A DNA stretch of 64,000 nucleotides, from assembly GCF_003610775.1 (NCBI RefSeq), contig NZ_RAQO01000005.1, positions 62,001 through 126,000 of the forward strand. Reading direction: 5' to 3'. The translations under genes were made by a program, and so were the position numbers. The notes beneath the pieces were generated by a model that saw only the letters and a list, made by a program, of their open reading frames with translations, was not told where the DNA came from and ran no database searches. Source of the DNA: Alginatibacterium sediminis (GTDB lineage: Bacteria; Pseudomonadota; Gammaproteobacteria; Enterobacterales; Celerinatantimonadaceae). This document shows, in pieces, positions 8,365 to 16,578 of this stretch (the first letter of the stretch is position 1; the number at the start of each line of letters is the position of its first letter).

Positions 8365-8434
8365 CATGCCAATGTGAGAGCAGGCTGTTTTTTGCTCTCA
8401 AAAATGAAATCTAGCTCACATTTTCACCGGCATG
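8365..8434. repeat. Nested inverted repeats in the divergent promoter region
   Basis: CATGCC-AATGTGAG (8365-8378) is repeated in inverse order as CTCACATT (8415-8422) and GGCATG (8429-8434). Inside lies an 8-bp stem TGAGAGCA/TGCTCTCA (8375-8382 and 8393-8400). The role is unknown; it may be a second regulator site or an RNA structure. Confidence 0.45.
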
Positions 8435-8573
8435 GTGCAAAAAGGCCTAGATTTAGTCGAAATTAGGGTCTAGTTTAATTACAAAGTGATTACATTTGTT
8501 TAAGTGACTTTCAATATTCCCCTATTCTAAGGGAAGGGTTGCAGGTTTGAAGAGTGTTTTTTTTTACACGAAA

Positions 8574-8589
8574 ATGTAATCGATTACAT
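8574..8589. promoter_or_regulatory. Operator of the LacI-family regulator, site 2
   Basis: ATGTAATCGATTACAT is a perfect 16-bp palindrome with the central CG of LacI-family operators, 33 bp upstream of the first operon gene. Its position suits direct repression of the sugar operon. Confidence 0.8.
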
Positions 8590-8622
8590 CAAGGCGACAA
8601 TTTTTAAGCCAGGGAGCAAGCC

Positions 8623-9684
8623 ATGAAGAGTATTAAAGGCCCCGCTATATTTTTAGCGCAATTTGCAGGGGATGAAAGCCCGTTCAATAGCCTAGAAAGC
8701 ATTGCGCAATGGGCACAAGGATTAGGTTACAAAGGTCTGCAAATTCCAAGTTGGGACGCGCGTTTATTTGATTTGGCTCGAGCCGCAGAAGATCTCGCTT
8801 ATTGCGCTGAGATTAAAGCGACCTTGGCAAAATTTGACCTAGAAATTACTGAGTTATCAACCCATCTACAAGGGCAACTCGTCGCAGTACACCCGGCTTA
8901 TGACGAAATGTTTGATGGTTTTGCAGACCCAAGCGTTCGTGGAAACCCCGACGCTCGTCAGAAATGGGCAGTAAATCAGATGTTTTTGGCCGCAAAGGCT
9001 TCGAAAAATTTGGGTCTAACTGCGCATGTTACTTTTCCTGGTGCTTTGCTTTGGCCATTTATGTATCCCTGGCCGCAGCGCCCTCAAGGCTTGGTTGAAC
9101 AAGGCTTTGAAGAGCTTGCGAAACGGTGGCGGCCAATTCTTGATGCATTTGATGCCGCTGGTGTGGACGTGTGTTACGAAATTCACCCCGGAGAAGACTT
9201 ACATGATGGTGCCACCTTTGAGCGATTTTTAGAGGCTGTAGACAACCACCCGCGCTGTTGCATTTTGTTTGATCCGAGTCATTTTGTACTCCAACACCTT
9301 GATTATCTGGATTTTATCGACCGTTACCACGAACGTATCAAAATGTTCCATGTTAAGGATGCAGAACTGAACCCAACCGGACGCGATGGCGTTTATGGAG
9401 GTTATCAATCATGGGAGGACCGAGCTGGTCGTTTTCGCTCGCTAGGGGATGGACAAGTCGATTTTCGAAGTATTTTTTCAAAGCTAACCAAGTACAACTT
9501 TGACGGTTGGGCAGTACTGGAGTGGGAGTGCTGCATCAAGCATCCCGAAGATGGCGCAGCCGAAGGGGCTCGATTTATTGAAGACCATATTATTCGAGTA
9601 ACAGAGCGTGCATTTGATGACTTTGCAGGTGGTGACATCGATGCAGCCGCAAATCGCAGAATATTAGGTTTATCTAAGGAGTAG
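8623..9684 (+). CDS. Sugar phosphate isomerase/epimerase (xylose-isomerase-like TIM barrel)
   Basis: A 353-residue protein of the AP-endonuclease-2/IolE-like TIM-barrel group. The likely divalent-metal ligands can be seen at strand ends: CYEIHPGED, ILFDPSHF, MFHVKDAE and VLEWECC. Members isomerise, epimerise or dehydrate sugars, inositols and keto-sugars. As the first gene of the operon, ending 3 bp before the dehydrogenase gene and followed by a ribose-type importer, it should act on the imported compound after oxidation. Similar isomerase/dehydrogenase pairs occur in inositol and 3-keto-glycoside pathways. The exact reaction cannot be read from the sequence. The AGGGAGCAAGCC ribosome-binding region precedes the ATG. 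Confidence 0.8.
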   Translation: MKSIKGPAIFLAQFAGDESPFNSLESIAQWAQGLGYKGLQIPSWDARLFDLARAAEDLAYCAEIKATLAKFDLEITELSTHLQGQLVAVHPAYDEMFDGFADPSVRGNPDARQKWAVNQMFLAAKASKNLGLTAHVTFPGALLWPFMYPWPQRPQGLVEQGFEELAKRWRPILDAFDAAGVDVCYEIHPGEDLHDGATFERFLEAVDNHPRCCILFDPSHFVLQHLDYLDFIDRYHERIKMFHVKDAELNPTGRDGVYGGYQSWEDRAGRFRSLGDGQVDFRSIFSKLTKYNFDGWAVLEWECCIKHPEDGAAEGARFIEDHIIRVTERAFDDFAGGDIDAAANRRILGLSKE

Positions 9685-9687
9685 GTC

Positions 9688-10836
9688 ATGATTCGTTTAG
9701 GCATGGTAGGCGGCGGGCAGGGCGCCTTTATTGGAGCCGTTCACCGTATTGCAGCGCGTATTGATGGTCGGTTTCAGCTAGTTGCTGGCGCTTTAAGTGC
9801 TAATCCAGAGAGGGCCTTAGCGTCTGCAAAGCAATTACACATTTCGCCAGAGCGTAGTTATTCAGACTTTAAACAAATGGCTATCGAAGAAGCCAAGCGT
9901 GAAGATGGTATTCAGGCAGTAACTATTGTTACCCCAAATCATATGCACTACCCCGCGGCCAAAGCTTTTTTGGAACAAGGTATTCATGTTATTTGCGATA
10001 AGCCTATGACCAGCTCATTAGCCGACGCCTTAGAGCTTGCACAAATCGCCAAACGCAGCGAAGTGATGTTTGTACTCACCCATAACTACAGCGCCTATCC
10101 CATGGTACGTCAAGCTAGAGCCATGGTTGAAAACGGTGACTTAGGGAACATTCGCGTTATTCAAGCTGAGTATGCCCAAGACTGGCTCACCGAAGCTAGT
10201 GAGCTTGGTGATAATAAACAAGCACAGTGGCGCACCGACCCTAAACGCTCGGGTCCAGCCGGTTGCTTAGGTGATATAGGGACTCACGCTTATCATCTAG
10301 CGCGGTTTATCTCAGGACTGAAACTTGAAAAAGTGAGTGCTGACCTAACCAGTTTTGTTGAAGGGCGTCAGCTTGATGACAATGTACATAGCATGTTGCG
10401 CTTTGAAAAAGGTGCTAAGGGCATGCTATGGAGCTCTCAAGTTGCTCCAGGCAATGAAAATGGTCTAAAAGTTCGTATTTATGGCGACAAAGGCGGATTG
10501 AGTTGGGAGCAAGAAAGTCCAAACCGTTTAGTGTTTGATAAGTTTGGCAGTGCACAGCAAATTCTAACCCGTGGTGGTCACGGTTATACCGGTAGTGAGC
10601 ACTTAGTTCGTATCCCGGCGGGTCACCCAGAAGGCTATTTGGAAGGCTTTGCCAACTTATACAACGAGATTGCTGATGGGATAGAGGCCTGTGCGACGGG
10701 CAAATTGGCCAGTGATGTGCTTAACGACAGCTTGTTGCCAACGGTTAGTGATGGTGTAGATGGCTTGGAGTTTATTCAAGCTATCCTTGATTCATCTGAA
10801 GCTGATGGACGCTGGACTAGCCTTGGGGGTGCATGA
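9688..10836 (+). CDS. Gfo/Idh/MocA family NAD(P)-dependent oxidoreductase
   Basis: A 382-residue protein. The N-terminal Rossmann fold begins MIRLGMVGGGQGAFIGAVH, where GGGQG is the dinucleotide loop, and carries the family EKP-like motif as ICDKPMTSSLADALEL (lysine at the catalytic position). The C-terminal half is the GFO_IDH_MocA substrate domain with GDIGTHAYHLARFISG, where the aspartate and histidine are expected catalytic residues. Such enzymes oxidise a sugar or polyol hydroxyl. It sits between the isomerase and the ATPase gene, overlapping the latter by 4 bp, so it is part of the operon. Substrate unknown; likely a sugar, inositol or glycoside. Confidence 0.87.
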   Translation: MIRLGMVGGGQGAFIGAVHRIAARIDGRFQLVAGALSANPERALASAKQLHISPERSYSDFKQMAIEEAKREDGIQAVTIVTPNHMHYPAAKAFLEQGIHVICDKPMTSSLADALELAQIAKRSEVMFVLTHNYSAYPMVRQARAMVENGDLGNIRVIQAEYAQDWLTEASELGDNKQAQWRTDPKRSGPAGCLGDIGTHAYHLARFISGLKLEKVSADLTSFVEGRQLDDNVHSMLRFEKGAKGMLWSSQVAPGNENGLKVRIYGDKGGLSWEQESPNRLVFDKFGSAQQILTRGGHGYTGSEHLVRIPAGHPEGYLEGFANLYNEIADGIEACATGKLASDVLNDSLLPTVSDGVDGLEFIQAILDSSEADGRWTSLGGA

Positions 10837-12368
10837 TGAGCAAACCGCAAACTGCGCTACTTGAACTACGCCATATCCACAAATCGTTTGGTGCGGTGCA
10901 GGTCTTACATGATATTAACGTTTCGTTAGTTGCCGGAGAGGTGCTTGGCATCCTCGGTGAAAATGGCGCCGGTAAGTCAACATTACTGAAGATTATCAGC
11001 GGTATATATCATGCAAGCAGTGGTGAAGTTTGCGTTGATGGCAAAGTCGTCAGCATCAAAGATGCCAGTAGCGCGAAAGCGCTTGGCATCGCGATGATTC
11101 CTCAAGAGTTTAACCTCATTCCTAGTCTCAACGTATTTGAAAATATATTTCTGGGTAATGAGCTTAAACGTCATGGATGGCTAGACAAGCGCACTATGCG
11201 TGAAAAAACTCAAAGCCTGATGGCGCTGCTTGAAACCCAATTACCTAGTGACGCCATGATCGAAGACTTAAGCGTGGCTCAAAAACAAATGGTCGAGATT
11301 GCCAAAGCCTTAGTTAACGATGCTCGTATTCTAATTATGGACGAACCTACAACGGTACTTACCGCGCAAGAGGCCGATGTGCTGTTTGCTTTGGTCGACA
11401 AACTAAAAGCCAAGGGCGTTACAGTGTTGTTTATTTCACACAAGCTCAAAGAAGTAAAACGCTTGTGCGACCGCTTGTTAATTATGCGAGACGGCGAAGT
11501 TGTAGCATTAGAAAAAGTTAGCGAGCTCGACGAGCATGATATGGCACGGCTAATGGTTGGCCGTGAACTCAGTCAAGTTTTCCCAGCCAAGACAGTGGGT
11601 GGTCAAGAGTTAGCTCTAAACGTTAGTGGCTTAACCGTTCCAAATTTATTGAGTGACATTAATTTGCAGGTTCACTGTGGAGAAGTGCTAGGCATTGCTG
11701 GTTTGATGGGCAGTGGTAGAACTGAAACCGCCGAAGCAATTATGGGCTTGCGCAAACGTAGTCAGGGTCAAATAGAGGTGTTTGGCGAAGTTGTTAATAT
11801 TAAGAGTTTGCAAGATGCGGTTGAGCATAAATTGGCCTATTTGTCCGAAGACAGACAAGGCAGTGGCCTGATTATGAACTTTGATCTTAGTGAGAACATT
11901 ACCCTCATTAGCTTGAATAAGTATAAAAAAGGGCTGATCCAGCACCAAAAAACCCGCGAACGGGCCGAACACTATCGTAAGCTGTTTTCAATCAAGACCG
12001 AAACCGTCTCAACACCTTTAGTCAATTTAAGTGGCGGCAATCAACAAAAAGTGTATTTGTCTAAATGGATGGATACCGAACCTAAGATCCTCATTCTAGA
12101 TGAACCTACCCGCGGTATTGATGTGAATACTAAAAAGGAAATCTATCACTTTATCCGAGAGCTTACCGAGCAAGGCATTGCCGTTATCGTTATTAGCTCC
12201 GAGATGGAAGAAGTCATAGGTTTAGCGCATCGGGTTATGGTGATGCGCGAGGGCAAAGTTCAAGGCGAACTTTGTGGTGCGGACATTAATGAACAGCAAA
12301 TTATGTATCTCGCAGCAGGACTTCGCGAGCAACAAGACTCCAACAATGCACAAGGGAAGCGCGCATGA
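10833..12368 (+). CDS. Sugar ABC transporter ATP-binding protein (RbsA/MglA type)
   Basis: A 511-residue protein with two fused ABC domains, as in RbsA, MglA and AraG. Domain 1 (about 1-245) has Walker A GENGAGKST, a signature SVAQKQMVEIAKAL and Walker B ILIMDEPTT. Domain 2 (about 255-500) has a degenerate Walker A (GLMGSGRTE), signature LSGGNQQKVYLSKW and Walker B ILILDEPTRGID. Degeneracy of the second Walker A is normal in this group. It energises uptake of the sugar by the permease encoded next. ATG codons stand at 10833 and 10836. Its end overlaps the permease start by 4 bp. Confidence 0.93.
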   Translation: MMSKPQTALLELRHIHKSFGAVQVLHDINVSLVAGEVLGILGENGAGKSTLLKIISGIYHASSGEVCVDGKVVSIKDASSAKALGIAMIPQEFNLIPSLNVFENIFLGNELKRHGWLDKRTMREKTQSLMALLETQLPSDAMIEDLSVAQKQMVEIAKALVNDARILIMDEPTTVLTAQEADVLFALVDKLKAKGVTVLFISHKLKEVKRLCDRLLIMRDGEVVALEKVSELDEHDMARLMVGRELSQVFPAKTVGGQELALNVSGLTVPNLLSDINLQVHCGEVLGIAGLMGSGRTETAEAIMGLRKRSQGQIEVFGEVVNIKSLQDAVEHKLAYLSEDRQGSGLIMNFDLSENITLISLNKYKKGLIQHQKTRERAEHYRKLFSIKTETVSTPLVNLSGGNQQKVYLSKWMDTEPKILILDEPTRGIDVNTKKEIYHFIRELTEQGIAVIVISSEMEEVIGLAHRVMVMREGKVQGELCGADINEQQIMYLAAGLREQQDSNNAQGKRA

Positions 12369-13372
12369 GCCAAGTCAGTAAATCAACCCAAATTAATAGC
12401 AGCTCAGGCTCTAATCAACGCGGTTTTCATCTGCCACAGCTTTCGCTTAGTAAGTATGCGCCGCTAATTGCCCTGATCATACTTATTGTGCTTTCGGCTA
12501 TGGCCAGCGAGCACTTTTTAATTCCGCGTAATATAACCAATGTTCTGCGCCAAGTTAGCTACACCGGCATTATTGCTTTAGGCATGACCTTTGTGATTAT
12601 CGCTGGTGGCATAGATCTTAGTGTCGGCTCAATGATTGCCTTAATTGGTGTTCTAGTGGTGATGCTGCTCAACTATCTCGGAGACGGATGGACAGCCGTT
12701 ACATTGGCAATTGGAGCTTCGGTTGTCCTTGGTGTTATTTTCGGTGCAATTAATGGGCTGATAACGGTAAAAGGACGAGTCGCTGCGTTTATTGCAACGC
12801 TTGCCACCATGTCTGTATACCGTTCTCTCACCTTATATATTTCAGACGCCGGAGAAGTGGTATCGCGTAATACGTTTTATCCCGAAGTTGGCGGTGGTTA
12901 TTGGTTATCGATACCAATTCCAGTGTGGCTATTCTTGGGTTTGGCCATCATTGGGCATTTAATCTTACGCCATAGCGCCTATGGACGACACGTTTGTGCG
13001 GTAGGGTCGAATGCTAAAGTTGCTAGTTACTCTGCGATTAATATTAATCGCGTTTATTTTTTAACCTTTGTTATTGCCGGAATTACGGTAGGGATTGCAG
13101 CGGTAATGCTGTCCTCTCGATTGAATTCCGTAAGCCCCGGTGATGCTGGACTTTTTTATGAACTTGATGTCATAGCCGCGGTAGTGATCGGTGGAACATC
13201 TTTGTCAGGAGGGAAAGGAACCATTTGGGGGACCGTTATTGGTGCCATCATTTTGGGGATTATTAACAACATGTTGAATCTGTTAGGGGTTAGCCCCTAC
13301 CTACAAGGAACGGTAAAAGGTTTGGTGATTCTGATCGCAGTATTGATGCAGTTTCAAAAAAATAGAACCTAA
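12365..13372 (+). CDS. Sugar ABC transporter permease (RbsC type)
   Basis: A 335-residue inner-membrane protein with about eight to ten hydrophobic helices after a polar N-terminus of some 30 residues. The motif GMTFVIIAGGIDLSVGSMIAL and the later AAVVIGGTSLSGGKGTIWGT loop are diagnostic of the RbsC/AraH/YjfF permease family; the latter is the ATPase-contact loop. It starts in an ATGA overlap with the ATPase gene and the binding-protein gene follows 30 bp later. Nothing indicates truncation. Confidence 0.93.
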   Translation: MSQVSKSTQINSSSGSNQRGFHLPQLSLSKYAPLIALIILIVLSAMASEHFLIPRNITNVLRQVSYTGIIALGMTFVIIAGGIDLSVGSMIALIGVLVVMLLNYLGDGWTAVTLAIGASVVLGVIFGAINGLITVKGRVAAFIATLATMSVYRSLTLYISDAGEVVSRNTFYPEVGGGYWLSIPIPVWLFLGLAIIGHLILRHSAYGRHVCAVGSNAKVASYSAININRVYFLTFVIAGITVGIAAVMLSSRLNSVSPGDAGLFYELDVIAAVVIGGTSLSGGKGTIWGTVIGAIILGIINNMLNLLGVSPYLQGTVKGLVILIAVLMQFQKNRT

Positions 13373-13402
13373 CCGTGAACGTGAAATAAAAGGAGCAATA
13401 CA

Positions 13403-14377
13403 ATGCAAGTGATTAAAACAATAACAAAATCCTTAGCAATTGCAGGTCTGACCGCGGCTTTTGTCGTCAGTCCTTTAATGGCTGCTGAATACAAAGTAGG
13501 GGTATCGGTCCCATCGGCTGACCATGGTTGGACGGCTGGTTTGTTGTGGTGGGCTGAAAAGGCTGTTGCTGATTACAAAGCTAAAGGTGACGAAGTTGAA
13601 TTTTATGTTGTTGCTGCAAGTTCAGGCTCAAAGCAAGTGGGCGATGTAGAGGACTTAATGATCAAAGGTATAGATGCCTTGGTTATTTTGCCGCATAACC
13701 CTGCAACCTTGCAGAAAGTTATTGAAGAAGCCTATGGTGAAGGAATTTACACGGTTGTAGTTGACCGAGAACTTGAAACACCAGCTCAGAACGTATTTAT
13801 CGCAGGTGATAATGCAGGCCTTGGTCGCGAGAGTGGTGTTTGGATGGCCGAGCAAATGAAAGGCAAAGGTAAAATTGTTGTCCTTGAAGGGATGTCCATT
13901 CCAATCAACAAACAGCGTGTAGATGCGTTTAATGAAGTTATTGCTAAATCATCAGGCATAGAAATTCTTGATAGCCAACCTGCAGATTGGTCGACCCAAA
14001 AAGCATTGGCAGTGATGGAAAACTTCTTGCAGAAGCATTCCCATATTGATGCGGTTTGGTGTCAAGATGACGATATGTTAAAAGGTGTAATGCAAGCAAT
14101 TAAAGAATCAGGCCGTACTGAGATTAAAACGGTACTCGGTGGAGCCGGTTCTAAAGACATCATTAAAATGGTGATTGACGGGGACCCGGTTGTTCGTGCC
14201 ACTGTAACGTATCCACCGAGCATGGTTGCTTCAGGTATTGCTTTAGCCGTTACTGGTATTAAAGGTGAAAACCTAGGTGACATGTACCATACCTCTCCAT
14301 CGCGCGTAATTTTGGCCGCTGAACTTGTAACTAAAGACAATGCCGAGCATTTCTATGTGCCCGATGCTGCGTTTTAA
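13403..14377 (+). CDS. Periplasmic sugar-binding protein of the ABC transporter (RbsB type)
   Basis: A 324-residue protein with a signal peptide ending ...PLMAAEYKVG. The mature part is a type I periplasmic-binding fold: YKVGVSVPSADHGWTAGLL opens lobe 1, LVILPHNPATLQKVIEEAY and VVVDREL follow, and AVWCQDDDMLKGVMQAIKESG lies in lobe 2. It captures the sugar and delivers it to the permease. An AAGGAG site lies seven bases before the ATG. As the last operon gene it is followed by a terminator at 14423. The ligand is not identifiable, since binding-pocket residues differ between subfamilies. Confidence 0.9.
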   Translation: MQVIKTITKSLAIAGLTAAFVVSPLMAAEYKVGVSVPSADHGWTAGLLWWAEKAVADYKAKGDEVEFYVVAASSGSKQVGDVEDLMIKGIDALVILPHNPATLQKVIEEAYGEGIYTVVVDRELETPAQNVFIAGDNAGLGRESGVWMAEQMKGKGKIVVLEGMSIPINKQRVDAFNEVIAKSSGIEILDSQPADWSTQKALAVMENFLQKHSHIDAVWCQDDDMLKGVMQAIKESGRTEIKTVLGGAGSKDIIKMVIDGDPVVRATVTYPPSMVASGIALAVTGIKGENLGDMYHTSPSRVILAAELVTKDNAEHFYVPDAAF

Positions 14378-14422
14378 GCAAGCTTTGTGTAGCCATCTAA
14401 GAGTAACCTCCTAGCTAAGACC

Positions 14423-14446
14423 AACCCAGCGTAAGCTGGGTTTTTT
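14423..14446 (+). terminator. Rho-independent terminator of the sugar operon
   Basis: AACCCAGC, a GTAA loop, GCTGGGTT and a run of T, 46 bp after the binding-protein stop codon. Confidence 0.9.
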
Positions 14447-14657
14447 ATGTCCGTAATAAAAAAACCAGGTTTCTGGGAACTTATTAGGATTAAGCGAGTC
14501 TTATTTATAGTCACTATTTTACTACTATTTTTCTGTTTGTTTGCAAAATGCTGCGTGTCAATGCTTTCTCGCTGCAACTGTGATGCAAGTCGCTATTTAG
14601 TCTGCTAAACCCATGCCTTCTTTCTAAAATATTGCTCTAAAACTTCTAAGTAAATCT
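14447..14657. other. Unexplained 210-bp stretch between two terminators
   Basis: This lies between the operon terminator and a second terminator-like hairpin at 14658. I see no coding frame with a ribosome-binding site on either strand. A small RNA ending at the second hairpin is possible, but no convincing promoter was found. Confidence 0.3.
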
Positions 14658-14693
14658 AAACCAGCTAAAACTTACTAGGTTTAGCTGGTTTTT
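14658..14693 (+). terminator. Second terminator-like hairpin downstream of the sugar operon
   Basis: A perfect 12-bp stem (AAACCAGCTAAA at 14658-14669, TTTAGCTGGTTT at 14680-14691) with a 10-nt loop and a short T run. There is no annotated gene in the 210 bp before it. Confidence 0.7.
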
Positions 14694-15013
14694 AGTGCTT
14701 TATATTATAAAAAATACGAGTGTTTGAGCTTTCCAATGTTAGCGCTGCTTGTTTATTGAACAGATGCTGTGCTGTGTTTAGTGTTTATGTGAGCTGTTTC
14801 ACAGCGATTGAGAAACTAGTTTTATAAACAATTTCATAGCTATTAAGTCTCTGATTAGCAATGACATATTCTTATTCGTGAACCGGATGACCTCTATTTC
14901 CCCATATCCCAAAGACGATCGTTATCACAAGTTTTAGCTAAATTAGTACTGTTTGATTTCTCATCTTCTAAAAATTTTCCCTAATTTAGGGTTTTTCTTA
15001 ATTCAGATGCTTT
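14694..15013. other. Upstream regulatory region of porin 1
   Basis: About 320 bp of AT-rich non-coding DNA before the porin 1 promoter. It contains the CRP-type site at 14788-14803; nothing else stands out. Confidence 0.4.
14788..14803. promoter_or_regulatory. CRP-type binding site upstream of porin 1
   Basis: TGTGAGCTGTTTCACA matches the core TGTGA-N6-TCACA of cAMP-CRP sites without a mismatch. It is about 260 bp upstream of the presumed porin 1 transcription start, farther than usual for direct activation, so its target is uncertain. Confidence 0.6.
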
Positions 15014-15042
15014 TTGTTGCTCAAATAGCGAGTCCTTAGCAT
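15014..15042 (+). promoter_or_regulatory. Presumed promoter of porin 1
   Basis: TTGTTG (15014-15019), a 17-bp spacer and TAGCAT (15037-15042). It would start transcription near 15050, exactly where the sequence shared with the porin 2 leader begins. Confidence 0.5.
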
Positions 15043-15049
15043 AGTGCTG

Positions 15050-15156
15050 CCAGCTGAACCACGGATGGAAAAACGACAAGGTGTCGTGGCGATATACCAG
15101 TTTCTCGCTCTATATAGAAAGAAACTAACGCTATTCAAATTACAGGTATCAGCATA
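15050..15156 (+). promoter_or_regulatory. Conserved 5' leader of porin 1
   Basis: About 107 nt before the start codon. Its first 29 nt (core AGCTGAACCACGGATGG) are nearly identical to the porin 2 leader and are followed by a small hairpin ACGACA-AGG-TGTCGT (15073-15087). The last 22 nt (core CAAATTACAGGTATCAGCA) are also shared, while the middle differs. This suggests a structured untranslated RNA element. Confidence 0.6.
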
Positions 15157-16296
15157 ATGAAAAAACTAAATACTAAAATCGCTGTTGCAGCTCTTGCAGT
15201 AGCCACTTCTTTTACCGCGACCGCGGGCATTGCAATCGTAGATAATGAACAAGGCCGTTTCGCCATTGGTGGTGATGTGGAATTTGATTTCGATTATCGT
15301 GATAAAAAAGGCAACGACGGACACGATAACGACAACTCTTATGGTCAAGGCGGCCGGGTACTAATCGACTTTGACGGACTTCGCACTTTAGACAACGGTA
15401 ACTACCTTAATGTAAACGTTGAGCTACTGGCTGAAACTAGCGGTAACGCGGCAATAGATAACGCGTTCTTTGCTTTCGGTAACCAAGACAGCTGGATGGT
15501 TAAAGCCGGCCGTTACGAAGCCTTTGATATGTTCCCTAAAGGTATGGACGTATTCTTAGAAACCACGGGTAACACCTCTGACGAGCAATACAACGATGGC
15601 GAAGGTTACTTCTATCAAATGAAAGAAGGTCGTGGTCGTGGTGCTGATGCGGGCCAAATCATGTATGGTCATCAGTTAAACAACTTCTACTTTGAAGTTT
15701 CAACATTGATTGGCGACCGCTCTAGCTTCTTTGGAACTGGCTCTACACATGTTAGTAACCCCGGTGATACGCGTTATTACCATGGCCAAGAAATATCAGC
15801 TGACAAAGACTCGTTCATAGTTCGCCCTGTTGTATCTTACCAAACTGGTGATTTCACTTTATCAGCAGCTATGGAAACTAACTTAGTTAAAGACGCAATT
15901 ACCACAATTGATGGCGATGCAAGTAAGCGTACTGGCTACGGTTTAACCGCTAACTACAATGCCAACGGTATCGACGCTAACTTAAGTTATGCCTACCTTG
16001 ATGCGTTAAACGAAAAAGACCAAAGCATCGGTGCTACCGTAACTTGGAACAATTTCGGTCTCGGTTATTTCTGGACTGAAAACAAGATTGAAGAAGGTTC
16101 TAGCTTAGCCAATGCTGGTAAAGCAACCGGTCAAATGCTCAATGCAGCTTACGAATTTAAAAACGTAATGGCGGTTGACGACTTCTCAGTATTCTTAGGC
16201 GCTTATTACTCTGCTTGGGATGACAAAGACAACGTTCTTATGAACACCTATGAAAAAGATGCGGGTGCTCGTGTACGCTTGAAGTACTTCTTCTAA
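15157..16296 (+). CDS. Outer-membrane porin 1 of the three-porin array
   Basis: A 379-residue precursor with a signal peptide ending ...FTATAG (cleavage near ATA/GIAIVDN). The mature protein shows alternating polar/hydrophobic strands throughout and ends in ARVRLKYFF, the C-terminal phenylalanine typical of outer-membrane barrels. Landmarks shared by all three porins are GRFAIGGDVEFDFDY, VKAGRYEAFDMFPKGMDVF and the glycine-rich KEGRGRGADAGQIMYG loop. It looks like a 16-strand diffusion or sugar porin, but I cannot assign a solute. It is about four-fifths identical in protein to porin 3. A strong terminator follows. It is probably activated through its own long leader and upstream CRP-type site. 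Confidence 0.82.
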   Translation: MKKLNTKIAVAALAVATSFTATAGIAIVDNEQGRFAIGGDVEFDFDYRDKKGNDGHDNDNSYGQGGRVLIDFDGLRTLDNGNYLNVNVELLAETSGNAAIDNAFFAFGNQDSWMVKAGRYEAFDMFPKGMDVFLETTGNTSDEQYNDGEGYFYQMKEGRGRGADAGQIMYGHQLNNFYFEVSTLIGDRSSFFGTGSTHVSNPGDTRYYHGQEISADKDSFIVRPVVSYQTGDFTLSAAMETNLVKDAITTIDGDASKRTGYGLTANYNANGIDANLSYAYLDALNEKDQSIGATVTWNNFGLGYFWTENKIEEGSSLANAGKATGQMLNAAYEFKNVMAVDDFSVFLGAYYSAWDDKDNVLMNTYEKDAGARVRLKYFF

Positions 16297-16318
16297 GCCA
16301 ACACTATCGTCATACTAT

Positions 16319-16344
16319 AGGCCTGCTTAGCAGGCCTTTTTTTT
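16319..16344 (+). terminator. Terminator of porin 1
   Basis: AGGCCTGC, a TTA loop, GCAGGCCT and eight T residues, 23 bp after the stop codon. Confidence 0.93.
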
Positions 16345-16444
16345 GATCAAGTTCGCAAATTTAATCAGTGTCAGCGCAATTGCTTGTTGTTTTAGACTCA
16401 TAAAACTCTAAAAGCCAGTTTTTTGAAAACCAAGGCTGTTTTAG

Positions 16445-16473
16445 TTGAGCAAGCCACTTTAGATACCTTTAAT
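16445..16473 (+). promoter_or_regulatory. Presumed promoter of porin 2
   Basis: TTGAGC (16445-16450), a 17-bp spacer and TTTAAT (16468-16473). The predicted start near 16480 coincides with the beginning of the conserved leader. Confidence 0.6.
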
Positions 16474-16479
16474 AGCTAA

Positions 16480-16578
16480 CAGCTGAACCAGGGATGGAAA
16501 TACGACACGAAGTCGAAGCTTAAGAGTAGCCCAATCCCGGTGCTTACTTAGCTATTTCAAATTACAGGTATCAGCAAA
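16480..16578 (+). promoter_or_regulatory. Conserved 5' leader of porin 2
   Basis: About 99 nt that share their first 29 and last 22 nt with the porin 1 leader. The small hairpin is kept in place with a different sequence, CGAC-ACGAA-GTCG (16503-16515). The middle portion is unrelated. Confidence 0.6.

Noticed and set aside
14374..14577. Minus-strand frame of 67 codons after the sugar operon
   Set aside because: It runs through the operon terminator, has no start signal and its sequence looks random.
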